From Caldicellulosiruptor kronotskyensis 2002 (GTDB lineage Bacteria; Bacillota; Thermoanaerobacteria; Caldicellulosiruptorales; Caldicellulosiruptoraceae), in assembly GCF_000166775.1 (NCBI RefSeq), contig NC_014720.1, forward strand, positions 186,001-250,000: DNA of 64,000 nt, in the 5' to 3' direction. A program made the position numbers and the translations under genes. Of this stretch, positions 26,497 through 34,671 are shown piece after piece; position 1 is the first letter of the stretch, and each line of letters opens with the position of its first letter. Below the pieces are notes generated by a model, which saw only the letters and a list, made by a program, of their open reading frames with translations, was not told the DNA's origin and searched no databases.

Positions 26497-27702
26497 GTGT
26501 TTTCTTTGAAAAACTACCTTCCTGATGCTACTTTATCCAAATATATGAAAGTTTTAGTCAAGGCAGATGAAAGTGTTTTTGTAAAGATATTTCTCAACAA
26601 ACAGCTTAAGACAGAAAGATTTATCAGAGAAGATGAGATTTTAGACGCTGTTGTTGAGCTAAATGAAGGAAAAAACCACTTGCAAATTGAAGGTGAAAAT
26701 CTTGAAGGCAATAAGTATGTTTTGAACAAAAGTATAAGATATCTGGAAAAACCGTTTGCAATAGTTGACCAGAACTATGCGGGGTGCGACAAAGATGTTG
26801 CAGGTGGGATAGTTTTTTGCAAAAGTTTAAAAAGCTTAGCTGAAATACTCAAGAAAGAAAACTCTTCATATAAAACTGTGTTTATAAGAAATGGAATTTA
26901 TAGAGAAAAAGTAAATATTGATTCGTCAAGAGTAATGCTAATTGGTGAGGACAGAAACAATACTATTGTAATTTATTCTTTGGCAGCTGGATTTCCTGCA
27001 GAAAACGGAGGAATTTTATCTACTTCTAACACTGCTGCGTTTACAATATCTGGAGAGGATTTTGTTGTTGAAAATATTACATTTGAAAATTGTTTTGATA
27101 AAAATGTTCCGATTGAGCACAGACAAGCTGTTGCAGTAAAAGCATTGGCTGACAGGTTAATGTTTTTCAACTGCGCCTTTAAAAGTACTCAGGATACTCT
27201 TTATGCTGATTTTGGGAGACAGTATTACTATAGATGCTACATAGAGGGAGATGTAGATTTTATTTTTGGTGCAGCAACAGCTGTATTTGAGGAGTGTGTT
27301 ATATGTTCTCTTGACAGGGAAGACAGAAAAATAAAAGGGTATGTTACAGCAGCAAGTACAAAACCAGATAGCCAGTATGGGTTCTTATTTATAAGATGCA
27401 AGCTAATATCCAATATAAGAGAAAAAGAGTGTGTCTACCTTGGAAGACCATGGCATCCATCTTCTGATCCTAACAGGTGGGTAAATGTTGTGTTCAGAGA
27501 ATGTTATTTAGACGAACATATTCACACTGATGGGTGGTGTGAGATGCACGGTTTTTGCCCAGAAAATGAGAGGTTTTTTGAATATAAGAATTTTGGTCCT
27601 GGAAGCTCAATACAAAATCCAAAAAGACCTCAACTTAATGAGAACGAAGCTCAGATGTACACAAAGGAAAAGGTTTTTGGAGATTGGAAAGTAGAGATAT
27701 AG
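26497..27702 (+). CDS. cytoplasmic pectin methylesterase (CE8) with Ig-like leader
   Basis: Carbohydrate esterase family 8 enzyme that removes methyl groups from pectic oligomers. A short Ig-like beta domain (about residues 5-85) precedes the right-handed beta-helix. Catalytic features are STQDTLYADFGRQYY, GDVDFIFGAA (catalytic Asp) and LGRPWHP (active-site Arg). No signal peptide is present, so it should act inside the cell on imported methylated oligogalacturonates. It resembles the CE8 module of the secreted lyase-esterase at 44030, including the preceding Ig domain. A GTG at 26485 is in frame, but GAGGTG (26483-26488) better serves the GTG at 26497. It is a single gene bounded by terminators. 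Confidence 0.85.
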   Translation: MFSLKNYLPDATLSKYMKVLVKADESVFVKIFLNKQLKTERFIREDEILDAVVELNEGKNHLQIEGENLEGNKYVLNKSIRYLEKPFAIVDQNYAGCDKDVAGGIVFCKSLKSLAEILKKENSSYKTVFIRNGIYREKVNIDSSRVMLIGEDRNNTIVIYSLAAGFPAENGGILSTSNTAAFTISGEDFVVENITFENCFDKNVPIEHRQAVAVKALADRLMFFNCAFKSTQDTLYADFGRQYYYRCYIEGDVDFIFGAATAVFEECVICSLDREDRKIKGYVTAASTKPDSQYGFLFIRCKLISNIREKECVYLGRPWHPSSDPNRWVNVVFRECYLDEHIHTDGWCEMHGFCPENERFFEYKNFGPGSSIQNPKRPQLNENEAQMYTKEKVFGDWKVEI

Positions 27703-27723
27703 CAAGCACAGTATTAATAAAGT

Positions 27724-27751
27724 AAAAAGCGGGCGTATGCCTGCTTTTTTA
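27724..27751 (+). terminator. rho-independent terminator
   Basis: Stem of 10 or more bp with one G-U pair around a GTAT loop, followed by a long T run, 20 nt after the CE8 stop. Confidence 0.88.
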
Positions 27752-27887
27752 TTTTTTTCATTTAAAAGTGATTGACCAATCTTGTGTAATTATTTTGAAT
27801 TTTATATTGCAATTCCTCAAAAAATTGAGTAGAATATTAATAAGCTGACACACAAATCCACATGTAAGAAATAGGTGATGAAGAGAG

Positions 27888-28649
27888 ATGCTTTCGGCAA
27901 CGCGCAGGCAAAAAATTAAAGAGATATTGATGGAGAAAAAGAGTGTGACTGTCACAGAGCTTTGCAACATTTTCAACGTATCTGACGAGACAATAAGAAG
28001 AGATTTGAAAAAACTTGAGCAGGAAGGGATAATCGAAAAAAATTATGGTGGAGCTATTTTAAAAGAAGGGGTATCAATAGTTCCACCTATTTCCCAGCGC
28101 TCAAAAGAGTTTATCCAGGAAAAAGAAAGGATTGCACTTGAGGCGATAAATAGAATAAAAGAGGGTATGGTTGTAATTCTGGATACAGGAACAACCACAC
28201 AGCAGATAGCAAGAAAACTCAAGAGTTTTCAGCACATAACTGTGATAACCAATGGCATAAATATAGTAAATGAACTAATAACCAATAACAGTATTAATTT
28301 ATTTTTAGTTGGAGGCAAGGTGAAAAATTCTAACTTTTCAACAGTTGGGCCAGAAGCCCAGAAAGCATTTTTGCAGTTTAGTGCTGATATAGCTTTTATA
28401 GGAACAAGCGGAATTTCTCTTGAAAAAGGACTTACAACCTCTGATGTTTTTGAAGCAGAGGTAAAAAGGGCTATGATAGATAGCAGCAAAGAGGTCATAG
28501 TTGTTGCAGACAGCAGCAAGTTCAAGAAAAATGCAATGGTTTCATTTGCAACATTGAGCAAAGTGTCTGAAATTATTACAGCAGGCGAGATAAGTGATGA
28601 ACTTGTAGAAAATTTCAGGCAAAAGGGTGTGAAGATAACTGTAGTATAA
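27888..28649 (+). CDS. DeoR family transcriptional regulator
   Basis: Repressor of 253 residues. The N-terminal DeoR helix-turn-helix (about 1-57) includes SVTVTELCNIFNVSDETIRR and the motif LEQEGII. The C-terminal DeoRC sugar-phosphate sensing domain has the DTGTTTQQIARKL segment, the VGGKVKNSNFSTVGP stretch and VVADSSKFKKNAM. It is the first gene of a five-gene run encoding a kinase, aldolase, isomerase and dehydrogenase, so it most likely controls that pathway and senses one of its phosphorylated intermediates. The 185-nt gap before it contains a terminator and AT-rich sequence with no clear operator. Confidence 0.9.
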   Translation: MLSATRRQKIKEILMEKKSVTVTELCNIFNVSDETIRRDLKKLEQEGIIEKNYGGAILKEGVSIVPPISQRSKEFIQEKERIALEAINRIKEGMVVILDTGTTTQQIARKLKSFQHITVITNGINIVNELITNNSINLFLVGGKVKNSNFSTVGPEAQKAFLQFSADIAFIGTSGISLEKGLTTSDVFEAEVKRAMIDSSKEVIVVADSSKFKKNAMVSFATLSKVSEIITAGEISDELVENFRQKGVKITVV

Positions 28650-28703
28650 CCATTTCAAAAGAAGCAAAGAGTAGATTTTTACGTTGAAAGGGGCAAACCT
28701 TAG

Positions 28704-30197
28704 ATGGAAAAGATTCTTACCATAGATATTGGAACAACTGCCTGCAAGGTAATAGTGTTTGACCTGCAGGGGAACATCTTGGCAAAAGCAAACAGGGAGT
28801 ATCCAACATACACGCCTCAGATTGAGTGGGCAGAACAAGACCCACTTGACTGGTGGAAAGAAGCAGTAGAAGGTATCAAGCAGGTCGTACAAGTAGCAGG
28901 AGCAGATGACATTGTAGCAATTGGACTTTCGTCGCAAAGAGAGACAGTTGTTCCAATTGATAGGGAAGGTAATGTCTTATCAAGAGCTATTTCGTGGATG
29001 GACAGGCGTTCGCGGGTCGAAGCCGAAGAAATTTCACGTCAGTTTGGAAAAGAAACAATACATAAAATCACAGGTTTGATTCCAGACTCTACATTTACAG
29101 CAACAAAGCTTTTATGGCTCAAAAAACACCAGCCAGAAATTTTGCAAAAAGCTTATGTTTTTCTGCAGCCCAAAGAGTTTATCGGATACATGCTCACAGG
29201 GCAGGCTGCAACAGACCATTCATTGGCATCACGAACAATGATGTTTGACATAAACAAAAGACAGTGGTGGCAAGATATATTTGAGTTTGTGGGGGTCAAA
29301 ACCTCTCAGTTTCCAAGACTTTGTTATGCAGATGAAATCATAGGGTATTTGAAAGAAGATGTTGCAAAATTTTTGGGTCTTAAAAACGGAATACCAGTTG
29401 TAAGCGGTGGTGGAGACAGGCCTTCAGAGGCATTGGGAGCAGGGATTGTAGGAAGCCGTGTTATGGAGTCAACAGGGACTGCCACAAATGTTTCGATGTC
29501 ATCTAATAAAGTGCCAGAAAGTCTTGACCCGAGAGTTGTATGTTCCTGCCATGTGATAAGAGACCACTACTTAATTGAGCAGGGGATAAACACAAGCGGC
29601 ACAATTTTGAGATGGATAAGGGATAACTTTTACAGGGGCGAGAAGGAAAAAGGCGAGAATGTTTATGAGCTAATTGACAATGAAGCTGAAAGTTCAGGTC
29701 CTGGCGCAAACGGTGTTGTACTTTTGCCATTTTTCATGGGTTCACGCGCAACAAGATGGAACCCTGACGCAAAAGGAGTTTTGTTTGGACTGACGCTGAC
29801 ACATTCAAGAGCTGACATTGCAAGAGCTGTGCTTGAAGGAATTTCGTATGAGATAAGAGCATGTATTGAAATTTTAGAGTCTATGGGTCTTAAAGCCGAG
29901 AATATAGTTTCTATGGGGGGTGGCGCAAAGAGCAGAGTATGGAGCAAAATTAAAGCTGATATTTTGGGAAAGGCTGTTGTTGTTGAGAAAGTACAAGAGG
30001 CGGCATCAAAAGGAGCAATGCTTCTTGCTTCATACGCAATTGGTGCAAGGAAAAGCTTAATTGAGGAAAAAAGAGAAGTGCTTTTTGAGTACCAGCCAGA
30101 TAGCAAAAACTACGAAATTTACAACAGAGTATATGAAATTTATAACCAGCTTTACAACTCAGTTTCCCACCTTTATTCAAAAATTTCTCAATATTGA
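28704..30197 (+). CDS. FGGY family carbohydrate kinase (xylulokinase-like)
   Basis: Sugar kinase of 497 residues. Phosphate-binding motif DIGTTACKVIVFD at the N-terminus, SSQRETVVPID, MDRRS, the GGGDRPSEALGAGIV stretch and a C-terminal GGGAKSRVWSKIKADILG match FGGY kinases. The best general resemblance is to xylulokinases, but FGGY members also phosphorylate L-ribulose, fuculose, apulose and others. Its neighbours, a ketose-phosphate-type aldolase and a TIM-barrel isomerase but no transketolase or epimerase, fit phosphorylation followed by aldol cleavage better than the pentose phosphate route. The gene symbol is therefore left blank. Confidence 0.85.
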   Translation: MEKILTIDIGTTACKVIVFDLQGNILAKANREYPTYTPQIEWAEQDPLDWWKEAVEGIKQVVQVAGADDIVAIGLSSQRETVVPIDREGNVLSRAISWMDRRSRVEAEEISRQFGKETIHKITGLIPDSTFTATKLLWLKKHQPEILQKAYVFLQPKEFIGYMLTGQAATDHSLASRTMMFDINKRQWWQDIFEFVGVKTSQFPRLCYADEIIGYLKEDVAKFLGLKNGIPVVSGGGDRPSEALGAGIVGSRVMESTGTATNVSMSSNKVPESLDPRVVCSCHVIRDHYLIEQGINTSGTILRWIRDNFYRGEKEKGENVYELIDNEAESSGPGANGVVLLPFFMGSRATRWNPDAKGVLFGLTLTHSRADIARAVLEGISYEIRACIEILESMGLKAENIVSMGGGAKSRVWSKIKADILGKAVVVEKVQEAASKGAMLLASYAIGARKSLIEEKREVLFEYQPDSKNYEIYNRVYEIYNQLYNSVSHLYSKISQY

Positions 30198-30216
30198 TGG
30201 GTAGGAGGTCTTTGTT

Positions 30217-31053
30217 TTGCTTGTAAATTTGAATCAGGTTTTAAGCTATACAAAAGTAAGAAAGTTTGGTGTGGGGATGTTCAACGGGCTTTCAGCCGAT
30301 TTTTATGAAGGCCTGATCGATGCTGCAGAGCAGCTCAGGTGCCCAATTATTATCGGTGTTGCTGACAGATTTGTTGACAGGCTTGATTTTGAAATGATTG
30401 CAGAGGTCATGATTTTCCTTGCGAAAAGGGCATCTGTTCCAGTTTGTGTTCATCTTGACCATGCAAAGAGTTTGAAAAACATCATGAGAGCAATAAAGGC
30501 TGGGTTTACATCTGTCATGTTTGATGGGTCAAGCTTGCCTTTTGAAGAGAATATAAAGAGAACAAGGGAAGTTGTTGAGATAGCGCATTCTGTTGGTGTG
30601 AGCGTTGAAGGTGAGCTTGGAGTTGTGGGAAGAGGAGATTTTGACTTTAAAAATCCAGAATTTTATACAAAGCCCGATGAAGCTGAAGAATTTGCTCAAA
30701 AGACACAGGTTGATGCTTTAGCTGTTTCGATTGGCACAGTGCATGGTGTTTATAAAGGCGAACCTAAGCTTGATTTTGAAAGGCTTTCTGAAATCAGAAA
30801 AAGGGTTGATTGTTATTTAGTCTTGCACGGTGGGTCTGGTCTTTCTGATGTTGATTTTAAAAAGTGTATAGAATATGGCATAAACAAGGTAAATATATTT
30901 ACAGACCTGACACTTGCTATAAATGCTCAGCTTCCAGAATTTGTAAAACAAACTGAAGATTTAACCCCGGCAATATTTGAAAAGATAAGAGAGATTGTAA
31001 AGCTCGAAGCTATAAAGAAGCTTAAAATCTTTGGCAGTTACAACATTTTATAG
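30217..31053 (+). CDS. class II ketose-bisphosphate aldolase family protein
   Basis: Zinc-dependent aldolase of 278 residues in the fructose/tagatose-bisphosphate aldolase class II fold. Motifs: VCVHLDHAKSL (catalytic Asp and zinc His), SVMFDGSSLPFEEN, SVEGELGVVG, SIGTVHGVYKG (zinc His), VLHGGSGL (zinc His) and INKVNIFTDL (phosphate site). It is expected to split a phosphorylated ketose into dihydroxyacetone phosphate and an aldehyde. The start is a TTG 8 nt after GGAGG. Its place between an FGGY kinase and a sugar isomerase suggests it cleaves the kinase product rather than fructose-1,6-bisphosphate. The true substrate is unknown. Confidence 0.85.
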   Translation: MLVNLNQVLSYTKVRKFGVGMFNGLSADFYEGLIDAAEQLRCPIIIGVADRFVDRLDFEMIAEVMIFLAKRASVPVCVHLDHAKSLKNIMRAIKAGFTSVMFDGSSLPFEENIKRTREVVEIAHSVGVSVEGELGVVGRGDFDFKNPEFYTKPDEAEEFAQKTQVDALAVSIGTVHGVYKGEPKLDFERLSEIRKRVDCYLVLHGGSGLSDVDFKKCIEYGINKVNIFTDLTLAINAQLPEFVKQTEDLTPAIFEKIREIVKLEAIKKLKIFGSYNIL

Positions 31054-31079
31054 ATAAAAATTTATTGGAGGTGTGAAGA

Positions 31080-31991
31080 ATGAACGAGCCAATTAAAAAA
31101 TATTTTAAGATAGGAACAATTCATTTCATGTCATTTCCAGAGGTGATTGGTGGAGAAGGACCAATTGAAGAAACCTTAAAAATAATCTTAGAAGATGATT
31201 ACTTTGATGCAGTAGAAATCACATGGGTAAAAGACCCAGAGGTAAGAAAAAGAGTAGCAAAGATGTTAAAGGATGCACATATAGCAGTTGCGTACGGTGC
31301 ACAGCCTACTCTTCTTAGAACAGGGCAGAACCCCAACGATTTGGACCCAGAAAAAAGAAAACAGGTTATAAACTTTTTGAAAGAGAGGATTGACGAGGCG
31401 ATTGAGCTTGGTGCTCAAGGGCTTGGATTTTTGTCAAGACAATATGATGAAGCAAAAAAAGAGGAAGCATTTGAAGCTTTGGTTGATACAACTTTGCAGC
31501 TTTGCGACTATGCAAAGTCAAAAGGCAATTTCTTGATTGAACTTGAGGTGTTTGACTTTGATATAGACAAAAAAAGCTTGATTGGACCTGCAGAACTTGC
31601 GGCAAAATTTGCAGAGAGAATCAAAAAAGAATATGATAATTTTGGTTTGATTGTTGACCTTAGCCATCTGCCACTTACAAGAGAAACAGCAGAGCAGGCA
31701 CTCCTGCCAGTGAAAGATTATCTTACCCATGTTCATATTGGGAATGCTGTTGTAAAAGACCCAAGCCACCCTGCATATGGTGACAAGCATCCGATGTTTG
31801 GAATAGAAGGCGGCGAAAATGACGTTGAAGAGGTTATTGAGTTTTTAAGAGTATTAAAAGAAATAGGGTTCATGGACCCAACAAAAAGACCAATTTTGAG
31901 TTTTGAAGTAACACCTATGGCAGGGCAAGACCCGAAGATTGTTCTTGCAAGCTCAAAGCGTGTATTAAATGAGGCATGGGCAAGATTATAA
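31080..31991 (+). CDS. sugar isomerase/epimerase (xylose isomerase-like TIM barrel)
   Basis: Protein of 303 residues in the AP_endonuc_2/xylose-isomerase-like TIM-barrel superfamily. Candidate metal ligands and catalytic residues lie at strand ends: ELEVFDFD (Glu), LIVDLSHLPL (Asp), THVHIGNAV (His) and LSFEVTPM (Glu). No signal peptide. It starts 26 nt after the aldolase gene with a GGAGG site and is clearly part of the same operon. The role proposed is conversion of an aldose to the ketose taken by the FGGY kinase, but the fold alone does not identify the sugar; an epimerase of a phosphosugar is equally possible. Confidence 0.8.
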   Translation: MNEPIKKYFKIGTIHFMSFPEVIGGEGPIEETLKIILEDDYFDAVEITWVKDPEVRKRVAKMLKDAHIAVAYGAQPTLLRTGQNPNDLDPEKRKQVINFLKERIDEAIELGAQGLGFLSRQYDEAKKEEAFEALVDTTLQLCDYAKSKGNFLIELEVFDFDIDKKSLIGPAELAAKFAERIKKEYDNFGLIVDLSHLPLTRETAEQALLPVKDYLTHVHIGNAVVKDPSHPAYGDKHPMFGIEGGENDVEEVIEFLRVLKEIGFMDPTKRPILSFEVTPMAGQDPKIVLASSKRVLNEAWARL

Positions 31992-32059
31992 AAGCAGTTT
32001 GATAAAGCAAGAGATAAAAGTTTAACATACCATTCATATTTTTGGGAGGGAGATTCATT

Positions 32060-33031
32060 ATGAAGATACTTGTAACAAGAAGAATAATGGAACCTGCGAT
32101 TGAGCTTTTGAAAAAATATGGTGAGGTTGAAGTAAATCCACACGACAGACCAATGACAAGAGAAGAGCTTCTGTCAGCAATAAAAGACAAGGATGCAGTT
32201 TTAACCCAGCTTGTTGACAAGGTTGACAAAGAGTTTTTCGACCATGCACCAAATGTCAAGATTGTTGCAAACTATGCAGTGGGTTACGATAACATAGATG
32301 TTGAAGAAGCAACGAGAAGAGGTGTTTATGTCACAAACACACCTGATGTTCTTACCAACGCAACAGCTGAGCTTGCATGGGCGCTTTTGTTTGCTGCGGC
32401 AAGAAGAATAGTTGAAGCTGACAAGTTTATGAGAGGTGGACATTACAAAGGCTGGGGACCAATGCTGTTTTTGGGCAAAGGTGTGACAGGTAAAACGCTT
32501 GGTGTGATTGGTGCAGGTAGAATTGGGCAGGCTTTTGCAAGAATGTCAAGAGGGTTTAATATGAAGATTTTGTATTATGACTTTGAAAGAAAAGAAAACT
32601 TTGAAAAAGAGCTTGGTGCCCAGTATGTGCCGCTTGATGAACTCTTAAAAGAAGCTGATTTTATTTCAATACATGTACCTCTCACACCACAGACAAGGCA
32701 TTTAATTGGTGAAAGAGAATTTTCTCTCATGAAACCATCGGCAATTTTAATTAACACAGCACGTGGACCAATTGTAGATGAAAAGGCTTTAGTCAAAGCG
32801 CTTAAAGAAAAGAAGATTTATGCTGCAGGACTTGACGTGTATGAGAGAGAACCTGAGTTTGAGCCAGAGCTGGCTGAGCTTGACAATGTTGTAATGCTTC
32901 CTCATATTGGTTCTGCAACAGAAGAGTCAAGGCTTGACATGGCAATGCTTGCAGCAAACAATATAGTAGATTTCATTGAAGGAAGAGTTCCAAGAACACT
33001 TGTCAATAAAGAGGTTTTGAACAAGAAATAA
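32060..33031 (+). CDS. D-2-hydroxyacid dehydrogenase (glyoxylate reductase-like)
   Basis: NAD(P)-dependent reductase of 324 residues. The Rossmann motif GKTLGVIGAGRIGQAFARM, substrate-binding ANYAVGYDNID, catalytic Arg in INTARGPIVDE, the Glu in DVYEREPEF and the His in MLPHIGSAT are all present. The overall sequence is closest in character to glyoxylate/hydroxypyruvate reductases. A TTG 18 nt upstream is in frame but overlaps the GGGAGGGA that serves the ATG used here. It is the last gene of the DeoR-linked operon, where it may handle a two- or three-carbon acid derived from the aldehyde product of the aldolase. This is inference from position. Confidence 0.87.
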   Translation: MKILVTRRIMEPAIELLKKYGEVEVNPHDRPMTREELLSAIKDKDAVLTQLVDKVDKEFFDHAPNVKIVANYAVGYDNIDVEEATRRGVYVTNTPDVLTNATAELAWALLFAAARRIVEADKFMRGGHYKGWGPMLFLGKGVTGKTLGVIGAGRIGQAFARMSRGFNMKILYYDFERKENFEKELGAQYVPLDELLKEADFISIHVPLTPQTRHLIGEREFSLMKPSAILINTARGPIVDEKALVKALKEKKIYAAGLDVYEREPEFEPELAELDNVVMLPHIGSATEESRLDMAMLAANNIVDFIEGRVPRTLVNKEVLNKK

Positions 33032-33051
33032 TAAAAAATCTTCTTTTGGTG

Positions 33052-33095
33052 AATATTTCCCTGCGGGAAGGAGGTTATTCCCGCAGGGGGATATT
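33052..33095 (+). terminator. strong hairpin ending the DeoR-linked operon
   Basis: Stem of about 18 bp with two G-U pairs, G/C-rich near the loop. The 8-nt loop contains GGAGGTT. The tail is only TTTAAAT, so termination is likely but not classical. Confidence 0.7.
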
Positions 33096-33141
33096 TAAAT
33101 AAGTAAAAAATCGATTATTTTAAAAAGGCAGAAAATAATGC

Positions 33142-33147
33142 TATAAT
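33142..33147 (+). promoter_or_regulatory. -10 element of the IclR/kdg operon
   Basis: A perfect TATAAT 55 nt before the IclR-type gene. No good -35 box lies at the right distance, which suggests an activated or weak promoter. Confidence 0.5.
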
Positions 33148-33159
33148 ATTTTTATGAAT

Positions 33160-33191
33160 AATACGCAACAGCATTTCACAATACGAAACAG
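33160..33191 (+). promoter_or_regulatory. 20-bp-phased direct repeat, candidate IclR operator
   Basis: AATACGCAACAG (33160-33171) recurs as AATACGAAACAG (33180-33191), exactly 20 bp apart with one mismatch. The pair lies between the -10 box and the regulator start, where a bound repressor would block transcription. Confidence 0.5.
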
Positions 33192-33202
33192 GAGAGTAGA
33201 AT

Positions 33203-33976
33203 ATGGCGCAAAATAGTGTACAGTCTGTTGAACGGGCGTTTGAAATAATCGAGGCATTGGCTGTTGAGCCAAGGGGACTTACAGTAAGTGAGCTTTCTGA
33301 AAGGCTTTCACTTCACAAGACAACAGTCCACAGGATACTTCAGACACTTCTTCAAAGAGGGTATGTGCAAAAAGACAGACACACTCTAAGATACAAGCTC
33401 GGTGTGAAGTTTGTTGAAATATCAAGCATATATCTCAATAACATCGAGCTTAAGACAGAAGCACATCCATATTTAAGAGAACTTGTAAAGATGCTCAATG
33501 TGACTGTTCACCTTGCTATACTTGATGAGTTTGATGTTGTGTATATAGACAAAGTAGAACAGGTAAACTCAATAAGGCTATATTCGTCTATTGGTAAAAG
33601 AGTACCAGCATATTGTACAGCTCTTGGGAAGGTTTTACTCAGCAAGTATCAAGACCATGAAATCAAAAAGATACTAAAATCAATTGAACTCAAGCCCTAT
33701 ACACAAAACACTATAACAGACCCAGAGATTCTTTTAAATGAAATAATACTTGCACGAGAGCGTGGCTGGGCAGTTGATAATCAAGAACTGCAACCGTCAA
33801 TCAGATGTATTGCTGCGCCTATTTATGACTACAGAAATGAGATCATTGCTGCCATAAGCATTTCTGCACCTGTGAACATTTTGCCGCCTGAAATGGATGA
33901 AGAAAATGCAAAAAAGGTTGTAGACACAGCAATGACAATCTCAAGCAGGCTTGGGTTTGTAAAAGACAGGTTCTAA
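33203..33976 (+). CDS. IclR family regulator of uronate catabolism (KdgR-like)
   Basis: Transcriptional regulator of 257 residues. The winged helix-turn-helix domain (about 5-68) includes LTVSELSERLSLHKTTVHRI. The C-terminal IclR effector domain has YIDKVEQVNSIRLYSSIG, RVPAYCTALGKVLL and the RGWAVDNQELQPSIRCIAAP segment, which lines the ligand pocket in this family. It is followed at once by the KDPG aldolase, KDG kinase, KduI and KduD genes; IclR proteins in this setting respond to 2-keto-3-deoxygluconate. A phased repeat between its promoter and start is a candidate operator. The KdgR assignment is from context. Confidence 0.88.
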   Translation: MAQNSVQSVERAFEIIEALAVEPRGLTVSELSERLSLHKTTVHRILQTLLQRGYVQKDRHTLRYKLGVKFVEISSIYLNNIELKTEAHPYLRELVKMLNVTVHLAILDEFDVVYIDKVEQVNSIRLYSSIGKRVPAYCTALGKVLLSKYQDHEIKKILKSIELKPYTQNTITDPEILLNEIILARERGWAVDNQELQPSIRCIAAPIYDYRNEIIAAISISAPVNILPPEMDEENAKKVVDTAMTISSRLGFVKDRF

Positions 33977-34018
33977 AAATACTATAAAAACTTAAGATGA
34001 AAGGGGTTTAGCTCTTCG

Positions 34019-34666
34019 ATGGAAAAAGAACAGGTACTTGAGAGAATTCACGAAAATGGGCTTGTGGTTGTTGTAAGGGCTGAGTCAAAAGAAAAAGCTC
34101 TAAAGATAACTGAGGCTTGCATAAGAGGCGGAGCGAGCGCAATTGAGATCACCTTTACAGTTCCAGGTGCAGATGAGATAATCAGACATCTTACAAAAAC
34201 ATACTCTGAAGACAAAATAATAATCGGTGCAGGGACAGTCCTTGACAGCGAGACAGCTCGAATTGCAATCTTGGCGGGTGCAAAGTTTGTTGTGAGCCCA
34301 TACCTCAATCCTGAAATGGTAAAACTTTGTAACAGGTACAGAATAGCTTCAATGCCCGGTGCTATGACAATAAAAGAGGTTGTTGAGGCACTTGAGTGCG
34401 GTGCAGATGTTATAAAAATCTTTCCTGGCGAGCTTTTCGGACCAAAGATTATAAAAGCTTACAGAGGACCGATCCCACAGGCAAGACTTATGCCTACAGG
34501 CGGTGTTGACCTTGACAACGTTGATGAATGGATAAAAGCTGGGGCTTTTGCTGTAGGGGTTGGTGGGAATATAACTAAATACGCTCAAAATGATGACTTT
34601 GAAAAGGTAGAAGAGGTGTGCAGACAGTTTGTTGAAAAAATAAAGATAGCAAAGGGGAAGGTATAA
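34019..34666 (+). CDS. eda: KDPG/KHG aldolase
   Basis: Class I aldolase of 215 residues that cleaves 2-keto-3-deoxy-6-phosphogluconate to pyruvate and glyceraldehyde-3-phosphate, the last step of uronate breakdown. The Schiff-base Lys lies in DVIKIFPGELFG, the catalytic Glu in AIEITFTVPGA, and the phosphate-binding GAGTVLD and MPTGGVDLDNV motifs are present. The length is typical. It starts 42 nt after the IclR gene, and the KDG kinase gene begins 5 nt after its stop, so regulator, aldolase and kinase are one operon. Confidence 0.93.
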   Translation: MEKEQVLERIHENGLVVVVRAESKEKALKITEACIRGGASAIEITFTVPGADEIIRHLTKTYSEDKIIIGAGTVLDSETARIAILAGAKFVVSPYLNPEMVKLCNRYRIASMPGAMTIKEVVEALECGADVIKIFPGELFGPKIIKAYRGPIPQARLMPTGGVDLDNVDEWIKAGAFAVGVGGNITKYAQNDDFEKVEEVCRQFVEKIKIAKGKV

Positions 34667-34671
34667 GCAAG

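Noticed and set aside
29663-30106. 147-codon antisense frame within the FGGY kinase gene
   Set aside because: No ribosome-binding site or recognised domain; the kinase motifs on the plus strand explain the sequence.
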